Shown here: in pieces, positions 20,596 through 29,365 of the stretch
Position numbering within the stretch: position 1 is the first letter of the stretch
Layout of the letters: the number at the start of each line of letters is the position of its first letter
Source: Bacteroidales bacterium
GTDB taxonomy: Bacteria > Bacteroidota > Bacteroidia > Bacteroidales > VadinHA17
NCBI GenBank assembly: GCA_029932855.1
Contig: JAOZPG010000003.1
Coordinates: 97,121 to 161,120, forward strand
Reading direction: 5' to 3'
DNA: 64,000 nucleotides
Notes under the pieces: model-generated
Databases searched by the model: none
The model's input: the letters and a program-made list of their open reading frames with translations, nothing else
Told to the model about the DNA's origin: nothing
Program-made: the position numbers and the translations under genes

Positions 20596-22008
20596 TTAAT
20601 CATCTGAATAGCCAAACATCTTTTTTGAGATTATCATGTCTGCCACTTCCTTTGGAACCATGCTTTTCCAGGAGGGGGCGCCGTTGTTAATGGCATCCAG
20701 GATCTTATCCGGGAAGATATGAAGGTTTTTAGTATTGATGTCCTCTATATCAATGATCTTGCGGTTTTCAACAAGGTAGCGGTATAAGTGTTTCAGATCA
20801 TGAGGCAATGGGATGTTCTTTGAGCTAAGCAGCTTATCTGTTCCGAATTCCAGGCTGGGATAAACATACAGTTTCATATTATCTGTAAACAGTTTACCAA
20901 AAGCCTCGAGTATGCCTCCTTTAAGATCTTTGTAGTAGTTTTTATCCAATACTTTCAGAAAGGTTGGAACACCTATTACTATCCTCAGGTTTTTTATCCT
21001 GAACATTGAGAAAAATGAAACCAGCTCAAAGTATTTAGGCAGATTGGAAACCATAACATTCTGACCAATGCCGTTAAGCATATCAACCCTGTTCAGGAAA
21101 TCGCGTTCATCAAAATCTCCTTTTTTCAGCAAGTTCTGCAGGGTTATCTCACATAATGAAATGGTATTTCCCTTTTCATAGTCTTTGTCCCTTTTAAAGA
21201 TATCAAAGCTTGATCTGATAACATCTGCCCCTACAATGCTTATGGGCCTGAAGCTACCCCTGAAGGCGAGTACATTTTTTTTATACAGCATATCTGCCGG
21301 TTGGTGTACTTTTCCGTCTTTATCAAACATGGTGGCAATTGTCATATTATTTTTTACCAGCTGCAGGCTGAGCAATCGGTTGTCGATATAGTTAAGATCG
21401 GGGCCACTCATTTCTATCATATCCACTTCAAGCCTGTCGTTTGCAAGTCCATCCATCAGTGACTGGAGAAAAGTATTTGGATATTCGTGGTAATGGAAGC
21501 AAGCATATATAAGATTAATACCAACAGCACCAATAGTATATTGTTGCAATAGGCTGTCGTTTTCATGAAGTTTGATATGAAGGATAACTTCGTTTGGTGT
21601 GGATTCGGGGTGCAGCTGGAATCTCATGCCCAGCCAGCCATGACCTTCATTATTTTTTGTATAGTTTATAGTTTCAACAGTATTGGCAAAAACAAAGAAC
21701 AGGGTTTTCTCTTTCCTTTCCTTCTGAAAAACCATGTTGAGTTCTGTAAATTCTTTATCAAGCATTTTCTGAAGTCTGTGGCTGGAAACATACCTTCCTG
21801 TTTTTCCCTGATTATATATGGTGTCACTAAAGGTCTTATCATATGCAGATATTGACTTGGCCACAGTTCCGGAGGCTCCCCCGGCCTGGAAAAATGAACG
21901 GGCAACCTCCTGACCCCCGCCAATTTCTGCCAGGCTCCCATAGATCTCTTTATTCATATTGAGGCTCAGGGCTTTATTTTTGGTGCTTAGTATTTCTCTG
22001 TTGTTCAT
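20596..22008 (-). CDS. Conserved protein of unknown function
   Basis: 470 aa from MNNREILSTKNKALSLNMNKEIYGSLAEIGGGQEVARSFFQAGGASGTVAKSISAYDKTFSD. The longer ORF start at 22131 overlaps the next gene; the ATG at 22008 is preferred. Confidence 0.8.
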   Translation of the reverse strand: MNNREILSTKNKALSLNMNKEIYGSLAEIGGGQEVARSFFQAGGASGTVAKSISAYDKTFSDTIYNQGKTGRYVSSHRLQKMLDKEFTELNMVFQKERKEKTLFFVFANTVETINYTKNNEGHGWLGMRFQLHPESTPNEVILHIKLHENDSLLQQYTIGAVGINLIYACFHYHEYPNTFLQSLMDGLANDRLEVDMIEMSGPDLNYIDNRLLSLQLVKNNMTIATMFDKDGKVHQPADMLYKKNVLAFRGSFRPISIVGADVIRSSFDIFKRDKDYEKGNTISLCEITLQNLLKKGDFDERDFLNRVDMLNGIGQNVMVSNLPKYFELVSFFSMFRIKNLRIVIGVPTFLKVLDKNYYKDLKGGILEAFGKLFTDNMKLYVYPSLEFGTDKLLSSKNIPLPHDLKHLYRYLVENRKIIDIEDINTKNLHIFPDKILDAINNGAPSWKSMVPKEVADMIISKKMFGYSDD

Positions 22009-22048
22009 ATATTTAGTTTTAGCTGTGAATATAAAAAACCTGTCAGCC

Positions 22049-22738
22049 TTAGATACAGGGAACAGGCTGGGAACTAAATATTTTTTCTGTTCCCGTATAT
22101 AAAAAATATGAATTAACAGCAAGGAGAACATGACCCATATCTGCCTGGTTAAACCATGGATGTATGTTCAGTTCGTTTACAAATATAATTATGGTGACTG
22201 TTGTAAAAGCTGCAGAAAGCATAAAGAAACCATATCCTTTGACAGATGAATTAAAATACAACAATGAACTAAATATACCGGTGATCAATACCAGTCCGTA
22301 AACAGAATAAAGAATAACCAGCATAAATTTCATGTAAAATGACAGCATGAACAGTAATACAGGCAATTCAATTATATTTATCAGGTAGATAGCTTTCCAT
22401 ACTTTTTGCTTAAGAAAAATTCGGGAATCATGGATCAAAGCCTTGGTTAACAGGTTAATTCCGATTATGCTGGCTCCCCAGCCGGGATAAACCCAGTATT
22501 TGTTAAAGAGGTAAATAAATCCATGGCCTATCAATCCTCCCATAGCTGAAGCTATAGCCATAACGAAAAAGAAATACAGGTAATAATTATGAGACTTTTG
22601 TGTGGCCGGGATTTTTCTTAGCTTCAGGTATGCATAAAGACAAATAACTGCAACTATCAGGTCTGTCAGGGTTGTTACAGGTTCGTTTATCTGGATTCCC
22701 AGTAGTACTATTGATGATTGTACCAGACTAATTATCAT
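22049..22738 (-). CDS. Multi-pass membrane protein of unknown function
   Basis: 229 aa with about 7 hydrophobic segments. Confidence 0.65.
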   Translation of the reverse strand: MIISLVQSSIVLLGIQINEPVTTLTDLIVAVICLYAYLKLRKIPATQKSHNYYLYFFFVMAIASAMGGLIGHGFIYLFNKYWVYPGWGASIIGINLLTKALIHDSRIFLKQKVWKAIYLINIIELPVLLFMLSFYMKFMLVILYSVYGLVLITGIFSSLLYFNSSVKGYGFFMLSAAFTTVTIIIFVNELNIHPWFNQADMGHVLLAVNSYFLYTGTEKIFSSQPVPCI

Positions 22739-23102
22739 GAATGTGCTTAAGTCAGGTTCAGGCTAATGGTTTTATTAGCTGTTAAACAAAACAAATATTT
22801 TAGCTGTGAAAAATAAGGCTTTTTTTAAAGCGGAATGAATTTTTCAGATTTTTTATTTCTTAATTATCTTTTTATTATTGATTGAATATGCCTGTTGTAA
22901 TGAAATGGATGATAGCCGGCCCGGGGTTTCCAGGCTCACAAAACTGCCGTTGATCTTTATATTATCATGTACATAAACAGCGATCTCTGTGATCTTATTA
23001 TGCCGGGGCCGGTCACAGTGTTTTCTATATCTGTTATGGTGTACTAAGTGTAGCAAATATAACTTATATCTGTATTCATATTATGTTTATCTTTAGCATA
23101 AG

Positions 23103-23984
23103 TTGGCATCAGAATGTATTTGGAGCCGGATAAGAAAATTAAGTTCCTTAATATTGAGTGAGTGTTATCATAAATATTATTTATTGAATGGGACGAAGAA
23201 AGCCTGTAAAGATTTTTCTCATGCTGACCTGTATTCAGGTGAATCGGCCTATGAAGTTCTAAGAATAATTACAAATATTCCTTTATTTTTTAATGATCAT
23301 ATGCAGAGGCTTGCTGATACCCTTAGCATAAATGGATGGGAAATACCATATGATGACAATGAGATACGTGAGCAGATATTACTGCTTGGGAAATTAAATA
23401 ATACTGAGTCCGGTAATGTGAAGCTTGTGCTCTGCTTTCCGGGTAAAAAGAAAGCATTAGCCGTATTTACAGTATTTTTTATTGAACATCATTATCCGAC
23501 AGATGAGCAATACAGTAATGGTGTTCCTGCCTTGCTTTATTTTGCTGAGAGAGATTTTCCTTCGGCAAAGATCATAAATATGAAGCTCAGGTCGACAATC
23601 TTTAAGAAACTGATAGAGACAGGTGCATATGAAGCTTTGCTGGTCGATAAGAAGGGGTATGTAACCGAAGGAAGCAGGTCTAATGTTTTCTTTGTTAAGG
23701 GCAATAGTATTTATACTGCTCCCGATGGAACCGTTTTGCCGGGTATAGCCAGGAAATATATTATAGAAGCATGTTTGGATAATAGTATTGAGCTTAGTTA
23801 CAGCAGGGTACACTTTAGAGAGATAGATGAATATGATGCAGTTTTCATAAGTGGTACATCTCCGGGGCTTCTGTCATTGAGCAGAATAAATGATACAAGC
23901 TTTCAATACAGCAATAAACTGGTTAAGACATTAATGAAAGTTTATAATTTAAAGATTGAAGAATATATCCAAAATAAATTGTAA
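23103..23984 (+). CDS. Class IV aminotransferase (branched-chain aminotransferase / aminodeoxychorismate lyase-like)
   Basis: SAYEVLRIITNIPLFFNDHMQRL, YEALLVDKKGYVTEGSRSNVFFVKG, TAPDGTVLPGIARKYIIE; exact start uncertain (TTG). Confidence 0.85.
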   Translation: MASECIWSRIRKLSSLILSECYHKYYLLNGTKKACKDFSHADLYSGESAYEVLRIITNIPLFFNDHMQRLADTLSINGWEIPYDDNEIREQILLLGKLNNTESGNVKLVLCFPGKKKALAVFTVFFIEHHYPTDEQYSNGVPALLYFAERDFPSAKIINMKLRSTIFKKLIETGAYEALLVDKKGYVTEGSRSNVFFVKGNSIYTAPDGTVLPGIARKYIIEACLDNSIELSYSRVHFREIDEYDAVFISGTSPGLLSLSRINDTSFQYSNKLVKTLMKVYNLKIEEYIQNKL

Positions 23985-24061
23985 TAACTTTAAGATTGTC
24001 AGGCGATAGCCGGGTCGTACAGGGAATAAATATTTACAGAATTAATTAGAAAAAAACGCTT

Positions 24062-24346
24062 ATGTCTAGCATTAAAGGATTAAAAAAGGAAATTGGAGAC
24101 CTTACATATGAAGTGGTTTCCGATTGTTTTACTTACATACTTGTTAATAATGACAAGAACAAGGACAAAGTCCTTAAAATAATATCTGAAGCAGTTAGTT
24201 TGCGTAATCAGCTGATTAGCAGGCTGGGGCATTATGAGGGAGAGAGAAAGGCCAGGCTGGTAAAGATCCATTATACAAAGATCAGGGAAGATCTGCATAC
24301 AGGCATGGATAAATCTTTTCAGAAACTTAGTAAACTTGCAAACTGA
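24062..24346 (+). CDS. Small helical protein of unknown function
   Basis: 94-aa ORF with ATG, charged amphipathic helices, intergenic position fits a gene. Confidence 0.6.
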   Translation: MSSIKGLKKEIGDLTYEVVSDCFTYILVNNDKNKDKVLKIISEAVSLRNQLISRLGHYEGERKARLVKIHYTKIREDLHTGMDKSFQKLSKLAN

Positions 24347-24405
24347 TAAGAGCTACAGGGCAAAGAATACCGGATACATTTTTTTATATCAGGCTGAAAA
24401 GAAAT

Positions 24406-24675
24406 ATGTCTAAAACATTTGCACTTACCATCAGTGGACGCGTACAGCATGTGGGTTTTAGGTATTTTGCATACAATGAAGCAAGCAGCCTTATGCTGGA
24501 AGGTTATGTTAAGAACCTTGAGAATGGTGATGTAAAGATTGAGGTACAGGGGCAACCCGGAGAGTTGGATATATTTCTGGCAACAATCAGAAAAGGACCG
24601 GCATGGGCCAGGGTGGATGAGATGAAGATACAGGAACTGCCCGAAGGGAATTATAATGGTTTTAAGATAGTGTAG
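24406..24675 (+). CDS. acyP: Acylphosphatase
   Basis: SGRVQHVGFRYFAYNEA catalytic loop; GYVKNLENGDVKIEVQG. Confidence 0.95.
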   Translation: MSKTFALTISGRVQHVGFRYFAYNEASSLMLEGYVKNLENGDVKIEVQGQPGELDIFLATIRKGPAWARVDEMKIQELPEGNYNGFKIV

Positions 24676-24686
24676 GGCAGCTGGTT

Positions 24687-25706
24687 TTATATTGTAACAA
24701 TTTGTGCACCACAGTTTCTGCATTTTCCCTGCTCATCAAGATTTACTATTTCCGTGTAATATCCATTACGTTTAATTACTGTGTGTTTACATTCGGGACA
24801 GTAAGTATTTTGTCCAATAGCCGAGTTGCTGAGATTACCAAGGTATACGAAATGTAAATGCTTTTTTGCAATATAATAGAACTGTTTCATTGTTGTCTCT
24901 GGTGTTGCAGGTAAGGCCTTTTTATACTTTGGGAAGTATCTTGAGATGTGTAGTACTGTGCTTCTTGTGGTTTCCCTGGCTATCCATTTTACCATTTCTT
25001 CAAACTGGTTGGGATCATCATTTAAGAGTGGTATGACAAGGTTTGTTATTTCCAGGTGCTTACCGGAGATCGCTATTTCTTTTATGGTTTCGAGTACAGG
25101 GTTTAATGACGAGAAGGTCTGGGTTTGGTAGAACTCTTCAGAGAAGCTCTTCAGGTCTATGTTAAAAGCATCCATCATGTCAATGATCTCCCTGAGAGGT
25201 ATCTCATTTATATAGCCGTTGGATATCATTATATTCCTGAGGCCTTTCTTCCTGGCAATTTCTGCTACATCCCTTATGTACTCAAACCAAATGCCCGGTT
25301 CATTGTAAGTATAGGCTATACCTATATTATTCTCAACAGATAATGCTTCCTCAACAAGATCCCCGGCTTCGATATACCTGGCATAAGGGGCTTCTTTTAT
25401 CCCAACCTGCGATATTTCGGAGTTCTGACAAAACAGGCAGTGCATATTACAGCCAACTGTTCCTATAGAAAAAATATCCTTGCCCGGGTGAAAGTGGTAG
25501 AGTGGTTTTTTCTCTATGGGGTCAATGTTTTTAGCTGCAATAAATCCGTAGTTCTCGGCTATCAGCCTGCCATCTGTATTCTTTCTTACTTTGCACAGGC
25601 CGGTCTTATTGTTTCCTATAATACAGTTCTGCGGGCATAAAAGGCATTGAAGCTTTTTATTCTCCATTTTCCTGTAAAAAGAAGCATCTTTTATTGTTTT
25701 GTTCAT
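24687..25706 (-). CDS. amrS: AmmeMemoRadiSam-type radical SAM enzyme
   Basis: LCPQNCIIGNNKTGLCKVRKN, GTVGCNMHCLFCQNSEISQ (CxxxCxxC), AYTYNEPGIWFEY; C-terminal Zn-ribbon-like CPEC...CRNCGA. Confidence 0.88.
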   Translation of the reverse strand: MNKTIKDASFYRKMENKKLQCLLCPQNCIIGNNKTGLCKVRKNTDGRLIAENYGFIAAKNIDPIEKKPLYHFHPGKDIFSIGTVGCNMHCLFCQNSEISQVGIKEAPYARYIEAGDLVEEALSVENNIGIAYTYNEPGIWFEYIRDVAEIARKKGLRNIMISNGYINEIPLREIIDMMDAFNIDLKSFSEEFYQTQTFSSLNPVLETIKEIAISGKHLEITNLVIPLLNDDPNQFEEMVKWIARETTRSTVLHISRYFPKYKKALPATPETTMKQFYYIAKKHLHFVYLGNLSNSAIGQNTYCPECKHTVIKRNGYYTEIVNLDEQGKCRNCGAQIVTI

Positions 25707-25762
25707 AACTTAATACTTCTGTCCTTTTATCCTGTATGCCGGCATGAAAGGGCTATGACTTT

Positions 25763-27685
25763 TTATTCAAATCTCAGTTTTACTTCTTCTATACTTTCCG
25801 GTGACCCGACCAGTGTTAATATATCATTCTTCTTCAATTGAGTATAACCGGTAGATATTATATGTTGTCCTTTTCTTTTTATCGCAACTATAAGTATGTC
25901 AAGCGGCAGGTGTAGATTTCGTATGGGCACCCCGTGAATGTCCTTATTCCTGATAATAATGTCAGAGGTTTCCTGGCCTTCTTCCATTCCAAGAAGCAGT
26001 GATGTGGCAAGGGGTGACCTTACAAAATGATCGAGCAGGCTCACAATTGCAGTAGTGGGCTGGACTATCAGAGCTCCCAGTTCATGGAACTTCCGGATAT
26101 TTTCCCTGTTGTTCAGTCGAACGATTAGCTGTGGTGTACCATAGTTCTCGTAAACCATTTCACATATATGAAGGTTCTCTTCATCGGTTTTCATTGCGAT
26201 AAGGGCATCGGTATTTGCCATGTCAAGTGAGTCCAACAGATCCAGACTCAGTATTTTGCAGCCGCAGATAGAAATATTATTGTTGTCCGGTTGTGAAAAT
26301 TTTTCCCTTTTAGTGATTATATCAACCTCCCAGTTATGATTTGTCAGCTGTGTGGCCAGCGCAAGGGATTGTTGCTCATAGCCAAATATTAATGCTTTCC
26401 TGCGAATCGAAGAATCATCATGTTCACCTTTTGGATGATCTTCATGAAGCAGTTGTATTGCCCATTTAAACAGTGGGGGACCAATTATCTGGTTTAATAC
26501 TATCACCGAAACAACTACAGATGAAAATTGTACTCCCCATTCTGGAAACTCATTTGTCACAACAGTTACCAGGCCCAGGCCAATACCTGCTTGTGTGACA
26601 AAGGGCATCCAGGCTATCTTGTTGAACTTCCCGGGATCTCCGGCAAAACTGCCACCGGCCCAGCTGCCTATGATCATAGTAATGATACGTATAAAGAATA
26701 ATGCGAGGGCAAGCGGCCAGGTATGGGAAATTATTTTCAATGAAAGTGAAGCTCCTATCAGTGTGAAGAAAGCTACATAAACCAGGGGAACCACATCCTT
26801 AATTATTTTTTGAAACTCTCTTCTGAAAGGAGAGCGGTTTGTTACAAGTAAGCTTGCAGTAATACAAATAAGAAGTGGCTCAATATAAAAATCATGTCCA
26901 AGTCCTGTTGAGGCAAGATGGCTCAGGGCATCTGAAAAGAAATAAGTTCCCCATCCTGCAAGTAAAACCATGATGGTTTTAATAACAGTGCGGGTTTTAA
27001 GGGAAAGTATAATCCTGATGAGTTGAAAAAGCAGGTAGCCGGCAATTAATGCGCTAGATACTTCAGCCAGCATTCGCAATGTCATTCCTAATGAAAAGCT
27101 TTCACCTGTAATTAATGAGCTGGCAAATAAAAAACTTATGGAAAAGATCACAACTACAAGAAAATCAGTAAGCACTGTAACGCCAAGTACCATCCTGGTA
27201 AATGGTCCCTTTGCCCTTAATTCATTAATAATAGCTATAGCAGACACCGGCGAGCGGGCAATGAATATAGTACCAATGATTATTGATATTGCTATTCTGC
27301 CATTTTTATCCAGATCTATCCCAAGAGGCAGATAAGCACTTAATATATAAATTCCCAGGCTGCCAAGAACTATGGTAGTAATTATTTGCATGGCAGTTAT
27401 ATATCGTATGCTTCTTAACCTGCTTTTTAATTCGGTAAGGTACAATTCCGCGCCTGCGGCAAAAGCTATAAATGAAAGTGCCAGCTGGTTAATAAAGTTA
27501 AGGTGATGAATGGAGTCAAGCTTAATAATATTCAATACTTCGGGACCTGTAAGAATGCCCATTAGTAATAATCCTGTAATAAGCGGCAGCTTAATATATT
27601 TTATCAGACCACCTATTTTATTGGAGGATATAAGTATTATCGCAAAGGTGATAATAGCGGCAAGTATGTTCCAGATCCCGTTCAA
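25763..27685 (-). CDS. Cation:proton antiporter (CPA2-like) with TrkA-N/RCK and TrkA-C domains
   Basis: About 12 TM segments followed by KALIFGYEQQSLALATQL...NNREN and a C-terminal VPIRNLHLPLDILIVAIKRKGQ...DILTLVGSPESIEEV domain. Confidence 0.88.
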   Translation of the reverse strand: MNGIWNILAAIITFAIILISSNKIGGLIKYIKLPLITGLLLMGILTGPEVLNIIKLDSIHHLNFINQLALSFIAFAAGAELYLTELKSRLRSIRYITAMQIITTIVLGSLGIYILSAYLPLGIDLDKNGRIAISIIIGTIFIARSPVSAIAIINELRAKGPFTRMVLGVTVLTDFLVVVIFSISFLFASSLITGESFSLGMTLRMLAEVSSALIAGYLLFQLIRIILSLKTRTVIKTIMVLLAGWGTYFFSDALSHLASTGLGHDFYIEPLLICITASLLVTNRSPFRREFQKIIKDVVPLVYVAFFTLIGASLSLKIISHTWPLALALFFIRIITMIIGSWAGGSFAGDPGKFNKIAWMPFVTQAGIGLGLVTVVTNEFPEWGVQFSSVVVSVIVLNQIIGPPLFKWAIQLLHEDHPKGEHDDSSIRRKALIFGYEQQSLALATQLTNHNWEVDIITKREKFSQPDNNNISICGCKILSLDLLDSLDMANTDALIAMKTDEENLHICEMVYENYGTPQLIVRLNNRENIRKFHELGALIVQPTTAIVSLLDHFVRSPLATSLLLGMEEGQETSDIIIRNKDIHGVPIRNLHLPLDILIVAIKRKGQHIISTGYTQLKKNDILTLVGSPESIEEVKLRFE

Positions 27686-27898
27686 ATTATGTATTACTTA
27701 TGAGGATGTTATATGCTTTAAAATAGAAAAAAATACTGAGAAAACCGGTCTTGAATGCAAAAATAATTCTTATTCAATATTTATATGTATTTCAGATTGA
27801 GTATAACACAGTAAAATTATTAACTTAGTGCTTACTTAAAAAATAAGCTATTTATTAACTTAGTGGCAGTTGTTAAAAGCCCGATTACAGATTTATTT

Positions 27899-28672
27899 AT
27901 GAAATTCAGAAATAGCCTTTTTTTCTTGTTTCTTTTATTGGTGACTCTTGTTTTTCTTGTTGATTGTGCCAATAAAAAGAACAAGGATCAGCAGTCAGAT
28001 GATTACAGTGATACCCTAATGGTAACCGGATTTGTTAATGAACTGACTGAATCAGAGATCAGCAGCGGCTGGGAATTATTGTTTGATGGCAGTAGTCTGG
28101 ATGGTTGGAGGAAATTCCAGTCTGAAGAAGCTCCCGAAGGCTGGATAGTGGATGATGGAATGCTTGTAGCATTAGGTGCAGGTGGTGACATAGGCGGAGA
28201 TATTGTTACAGATAAAGAATTTGAAGATTTTCATCTTAAACTGGAATGGAAAATATCTGAAGGTGGAAATAGTGGTATAATGTATCATGTACAGGAGGCT
28301 GATTATCCTGCTCCTTATGCTACGGGACCAGAGTATCAGCTTATAGATGATATTGGTTATCCCGGGAAGCTGGAGAAATGGCAGTCGTGTGGAGCGGATT
28401 ATGCAATGCATTCACCTGTTAAGCCAAGGCTAAAACCCGCCAATGAGTGGAATAGTTCAGAGCTGATAGTGGAGGGTAGCCATGTAAAGCATTATTTAAA
28501 CGATGTACTGGTTGTTGAGTTTGAAACGGGGACTGATGAATGGGAGAAGCTTGTTAAATCTTCAAAATGGGCTGATTATCCTGATTATGGAAAGGCTTCA
28601 AAGGGACACCTGGCCCTTCAGGATCATGGCAGTAAGGTGTATTTCAGGAATATAAAGATCAGGGGACTATAG
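27899..28672 (+). CDS. DUF1080 / 3-keto-disaccharide hydrolase family protein, exported (1 of 3)
   Basis: Signal with Cys; GWELLFDGSSLDGWRKF, LKLEWKISEGGNSGIMYHVQEAD, GHLALQDHGSKVYFRNIKIRGL. Start set to the ATG at 27899. Confidence 0.9.
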   Translation: MKFRNSLFFLFLLLVTLVFLVDCANKKNKDQQSDDYSDTLMVTGFVNELTESEISSGWELLFDGSSLDGWRKFQSEEAPEGWIVDDGMLVALGAGGDIGGDIVTDKEFEDFHLKLEWKISEGGNSGIMYHVQEADYPAPYATGPEYQLIDDIGYPGKLEKWQSCGADYAMHSPVKPRLKPANEWNSSELIVEGSHVKHYLNDVLVVEFETGTDEWEKLVKSSKWADYPDYGKASKGHLALQDHGSKVYFRNIKIRGL

Positions 28673-28687
28673 AATCAGCTTAGAGTA

Positions 28688-29308
28688 ATGAGAACAATTT
28701 TATCCGGACTTTTTCTGTTATTGATAGTCTTGGTTTCATCATGTTCGTGGCAAACAACTACAGATGAGACCGGTTGGAAAGCTTTATTTAACGGATCAGA
28801 CCTGGATGGCTGGGTGGTACATGGAACAGAGAAGTGGTATGTGGAGGATGAACTTCTTGTTTGTGAGAGTGGTCCCGATAAGGAATACGGCTATCTGGTA
28901 ACAGACCGGATTTATAAGGACTTTTATCTGAAGCTTGAATTCAGGCAGGAATCTGATGGTAACAGTGGTGTGTTTTTCAGGTCTTTTGTTGAGGGGATTA
29001 AGATAAAAGGCTGGCAGGTTGAGGTGGCCCCCCCTGGCCATGATACCGGGGGTATTTATGAATCATATGGAAGGGGATGGCTAATTCAGATTCCGGAAGA
29101 AAAGGAAGATATATTGAAAATGGGAGAGTGGAACAGTATGGAGATAAAGGTGCAGGGGGACAGGGTGATCACATGGCTTAATGGTGTGCAGATGGTGGAT
29201 ATAAGAGATGAGGAGATAGGCAGGGCTGAAGGATCAATTGCCCTGCAAATACACTCAGGAGGAGGGATCAGGCTGTACTGGAAGAATATCATGATAAAAG
29301 AATTATAA
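28688..29308 (+). CDS. DUF1080 family lipoprotein (2 of 3)
   Basis: Lipobox VLVSSC; GWKALFNGSDLDGWVVHG, LKLEFRQESDGNSGVFFRSF, GSIALQIHSGGGIRLYWKNIMIKEL. Confidence 0.9.
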   Translation: MRTILSGLFLLLIVLVSSCSWQTTTDETGWKALFNGSDLDGWVVHGTEKWYVEDELLVCESGPDKEYGYLVTDRIYKDFYLKLEFRQESDGNSGVFFRSFVEGIKIKGWQVEVAPPGHDTGGIYESYGRGWLIQIPEEKEDILKMGEWNSMEIKVQGDRVITWLNGVQMVDIRDEEIGRAEGSIALQIHSGGGIRLYWKNIMIKEL

Positions 29309-29365
29309 TTAGCTGGCAACATTCTTATGACCGGCAATACAACAACAATAAAATCTTTGTTAAAA

